Below, piece by piece: positions 34,630 to 37,215 of a stretch of 37,215 nucleotides of DNA. Both the position numbers and the translations under genes were made by a program. How positions within the stretch are numbered: the first letter of the stretch is position 1; the number at the start of each line of letters is the position of its first letter. The notes under the pieces were generated by a model, which searched no databases, had not been told where the DNA came from, and worked only from the letters and a program-made list of their open reading frames with translations. Source of the stretch: Utricularia gibba (lineage: Eukaryota > Streptophyta > Magnoliopsida > Lamiales > Lentibulariaceae); assembly GCA_002189035.1 (NCBI GenBank), contig NEEC01000078.1, forward strand, positions 1 to 37,215. Direction: 5' to 3'.

Positions 34630-35411
34630 ACTCGATTATAGTATTTTGCAATTGTAGTTACTATTTTATAATTTAAATAATGAAACTTACCGTCCATGTG
34701 AATATGCATCATTCGCACATATAGTATTTTTCATTTTATTGGGACTATTTTAAATATAAAAATACTTGAAAATATGAATTTTTGAAATTTCAATAAGTGA
34801 AGTATTTAACAATAAAATTTATGAAAAATGAATTAAGACTTTCATATTAATAAAATTGATTTGAAAGTATGAAGATTTATAATAACAAAATTCTGAAAAT
34901 ACAAAATACTTGCTATTTATTATTAAATTTCATTTAAATTAATTCAAAGAGCATAAATTGTTCTTAGATTTTGTTAAATATGACAATATTGTTTAATATT
35001 AATTTTAAATAATCGTTATTTATATAATTAAGTTACCTCTAAAACAAATTATTATTTAAAAGAAATGAAAAAATCTTTTTAAATACTTATTTTAACAACT
35101 AATATATTATTATTTTTCAATAATAAAGAGCAATCTGTCTTTATGATGAGTAATATTTATTTAATTTTTTTAATATTACAAATACAGATTTAACAAAATA
35201 AAAATAATTTCTGTAAATATTATAAAAATTATGCAAAATCTATTTTTCTGAGAAGCATTATTGCATATTAAAAAATAAAAAATTATGATATTCATAAAAA
35301 ATATATAATATGTAGGAAAATATGTAGTTTTCTAAATTTGAGTAGATGTAATTAATTTAGTGAGTTGTTTACTAAAGTACATTTTTATAGTAGGTAGTTT
35401 TGAAGATGACT
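34630..35411 (-). repeat. right terminal inverted repeat of the MULE
   Basis: Reverse-complement partner of 29,256-30,015. Its outer end, GGTAGTTTTGAAGATGACT, lies directly beside the RPL7 promoter. Confidence 0.75.
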
Positions 35412-35420
35412 TGCTCGGCC
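35412..35420. repeat. candidate right target-site duplication of the MULE
   Basis: TGCTCGGCC follows the right inverted repeat and pairs with TGCTTGGCC at 29,247-29,255. Its GGCC is also the first half of a GGCCCA promoter motif. Confidence 0.55.
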
Positions 35421-36035
35421 CACATTAAAGAATGTCTGGCCCATAACGTAAAGCCCAAGGCGAATTTTGTTCGGTTAGGTATTAAAGTGGGCTAGGTTTT
35501 CCGCTTTGCGAGCGCCTCTGCCGCCGGGATTTGCTTGGACACTCATTCACCTTTTCGGGTAATATTCTAAGCTTTGTTTTGCTGGTCGCTATGCGGCTTG
35601 ATCTCTTGGCGGTAGTTTGATTTGCTTTAGGTGATACATGATTCATTATTGTTGTGTTTTTTGAGTATGGCAATGCTAGTGGTGAGCAAATCGGTTTATG
35701 GTTACTTTTGATAGATGGGTATCCGGATGCGTGATCTTCAGTGCATTTCTTGTTTGGCATGATTTCAGCGAGCGTTCGCCTGATAGAGAGATTCAGTGGA
35801 TCCTGTTTAGTTTGCTCTCACGGTTCACATCATTCCTGTAATTTACGGTTGATTTCGTGGTGAATCACGTCGCTTAATTTTGATATTTGGGCATCCTTTT
35901 ATTCTTTTTTCTTATGTTTAGATCGGGGACTCGAAACTTATGTTAGAAAATTGGCTACAAAGTGTTATTGCTATGATATTTGTGCAAATTGTCGTTTGTT
36001 TTTGCCTTGGATAATGCTGACTTTTGTGTCATCAG
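35414..36035 (+). promoter_or_regulatory. RPL7 promoter with site II motifs, and leader intron
   Basis: Four TGGGCC/T-type site II motifs occur within 80 bp: GGCCCA at 35,417-35,422 and 35,438-35,443, AGCCCA at 35,452-35,457, and TGGGCT at 35,488-35,493. Such motifs, bound by TCP factors, are typical of plant ribosomal-protein promoters. A pyrimidine-rich leader follows (35,497-35,530). A leader intron is likely from TTTCGG|GTAATA (35,559) to CATCAG (36,035), so the start codon opens the next exon. Open frames inside it are not coding. Confidence 0.55.
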
Positions 36036-37199
36036 ATGGCTGAGGTCGTAGCAGGTAGTGTCATAGTTCCGGAGTCCGTTTTGAAGAAGCAGAAGAGGGC
36101 CGAAGAATGGGCCCTTGCTAATGCAAAAGCGCTAGAAAATGCAAAGAAAAAGAGAGCCGTGACAAGGAAGTTGATCGTTAAAAAAGCTAAGCAGTACGCT
36201 GAGGAATATGAGAAAAAGGTCTTCTTACATTTCTGCTCTTTTCAAGAAATACGAGCTTTCACATTCTTCTCGAATTGTATGAGCCTTTTGGAAGGATGTA
36301 AAACATCTGTTTTGTCTTGAAGGAGAGAGAGTTGATTGAGCTAAAACGTGAGGCTAGGTTAAAGGGTGGATTTTATGTCAGTCCAGAAGCCAAGCTCGTA
36401 TTCATTATCAGAATCCGTGGGTAAGGCTTGAGGCTTCCCTGAGATTTACGATCTCTGCTTGAAATCTGGGAGGATGTAGCTGATATTTTATTCATCAATA
36501 TTTAGTATTAATGCTATGCACCCAAGAACCAAAAAGATTTTGCAGCTTCTAAGACTGCGACAGGTACATCTTACTCCTGTGAAGGAATGCTCATGTCTAG
36601 ATTCCGTGCCTCACGCAGTCATTCTGTATTTGTATCGTTTAGATCTTCAATGGTGTTTTCCTGAAAGTCAACAAGGCTACGATGAATATGCTGCACAAGG
36701 TCGAGCCTTATGTAACCTATGGGTAAGCACCTATTCATTTTTCATTCCAGGTGCATAGGGAATAAAGCTCCCGAGTTTCTAAGAAACATTTTTCCCATTC
36801 AACAGGTACCCAAATCTGAAGAGTGTCAAGGAGCTGATCTACAAGCGAGGCTATGGAAAAGTAAACAAGCAGAGGATCGCCTTGACAGATAACTCCATCA
36901 TCGAACAGGTTCAGCATTTGGCACAGTAATCAATCACCCAAGAATTCCAGATGCACTCATGTTTAAACTGTTGGTGCAATATCATGTTAGGTGCTTGGAA
37001 GTATGGAATTATATGCATGGAGGACCTGGTACACGAAATCGTTACCGTGGGTCCCAGCTTCAAGGCAGCGAACAACTTCTTGTGGCCTTTCCAGCTCAAA
37101 GCTCCTTTGGGCGGCTTGAAGAAGAAGAGGAATCACTATGTAGAAGGTGGTGACGCCGGCAATCGCGAAGATTACATCAATGAGCTCATCAGAGAATGA
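36036..37199 (+). CDS. RPL7: RPL7, 60S ribosomal protein L7 (uL30), six coding exons, one-base frame break in the last
   Basis: uL30 is a cytosolic large-subunit ribosomal protein. Exons: 36,036-36,218, 36,323-36,420, 36,506-36,563, 36,643-36,722, 36,806-36,908 and 36,991-37,199, with GT-AG introns of 76-104 nt. The basic N-terminal extension ([36 protein letters not shown]) leads into the L30 fold: [57 protein letters not shown] and [20 protein letters not shown], ending NELIRE. Exon 5 ends in phase 0. From the TTAG|GTGCTTGGA acceptor the frame is correct for three codons, then needs one more A at 36,999-37,000 to read [16 protein letters not shown]. With that base the protein is 243 residues, the usual length. 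I infer an assembly deletion rather than a pseudogene. Confidence 0.93.
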
Positions 37200-37215
37200 A
37201 CTAGGTGAGATACTT

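Larger units (their letters stand above)
29256..35411 (+). mobile_element. Mutator-like element (MULE) of about 6.16 kb with long terminal inverted repeats
   Basis: Two arms of about 0.75 kb, 29,256-30,015 and 34,630-35,411, match in reverse complement along their length. Shared blocks are TAATATATTATTATTTTTCAATAATAA, TATTACAAATACAGATTT, GCATATTCACATG and ATTTTCAAGTATT. The termini read GTGATTTTGAAAAC on the left and GTCATCTTCAAAAC on the right (reverse complement). Just outside are TGCTTGGCC (29,247-29,255) and TGCTCGGCC (35,412-35,420), a 9-bp direct repeat with one mismatch, the size typical of MULEs. The interior holds a plus-strand MULE transposase remnant (32.5-33.56 kb), a tandem repeat and a nested retroelement fragment. 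Caution: GGCCGAG and CTCGGCC at the edges are also inverted, so the exact terminus is uncertain by several bases. Confidence 0.72.

Noticed and set aside
36219-36990. Intron-encoded snoRNA in RPL7
   Set aside because: The introns are short (76-104 nt) and I could not find a paired C box and D box with a terminal stem in any of them.

Overview
The window looks like nuclear DNA of a flowering plant, most likely a eudicot. Five plant housekeeping or regulatory genes, with short GT-AG introns and AT-rich intergenic DNA, sit among decayed transposable elements. The species cannot be named from the sequence; a eudicot is inferred from gene structure and protein resemblance only.

Layout: 1-4,390 holds no gene but contains a degenerate retroelement piece, a clean hAT-type MITE (1,650-2,238, perfect 8-bp target duplication) and a Tourist/PIF-Harbinger-like element (3,634-4,384, TAA duplication). 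4,591-5,168 is an unrecognised coding-like stretch with an internal duplication. 5,593-7,019 (-) is a JINGUBANG-type WD40 gene. 11,427-12,153 (-) is RER1, the Golgi-to-ER retrieval receptor. 14,960-17,463 (-) is RPT4, a 26S proteasome AAA-ATPase, with ten exons whose splice phases all close. 17,640-24,900 is a transposon graveyard: a PIF/Harbinger transposase fragment, LTR-retroelement DNA with a 49-bp minisatellite, a decayed Mutator-like (MULE) transposase on the minus strand, and a 65-bp-type tandem repeat. 26,228-28,992 (+) is a PHD-finger homeodomain gene of the PRHA type, nine coding exons. 29,256-35,411 appears to be one 6.2-kb MULE with terminal inverted repeats of about 0.75 kb, a transposase remnant, a nested retroelement fragment and a near-perfect 9-bp target duplication. 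36,036-37,199 (+) is RPL7 (ribosomal protein uL30), starting just beyond the MULE.

The five genes are not a pathway. They cover ribosome, proteasome, secretory retrieval and regulation, as expected for a random gene-bearing plant segment. Three of them (JINGUBANG-like, RER1, RPL7) each lack exactly one base in or beside a homopolymer run while the rest of the gene is intact. The simplest reading is uncorrected homopolymer deletions in the assembly, so these genes should not be called pseudogenes without checking reads. No CRISPR array, rRNA, tRNA or bacterial-type operon was seen, and no convincing new biological system. The most informative objects are the long-TIR MULE abutting the RPL7 promoter and the several relict families present in opposite orientations.
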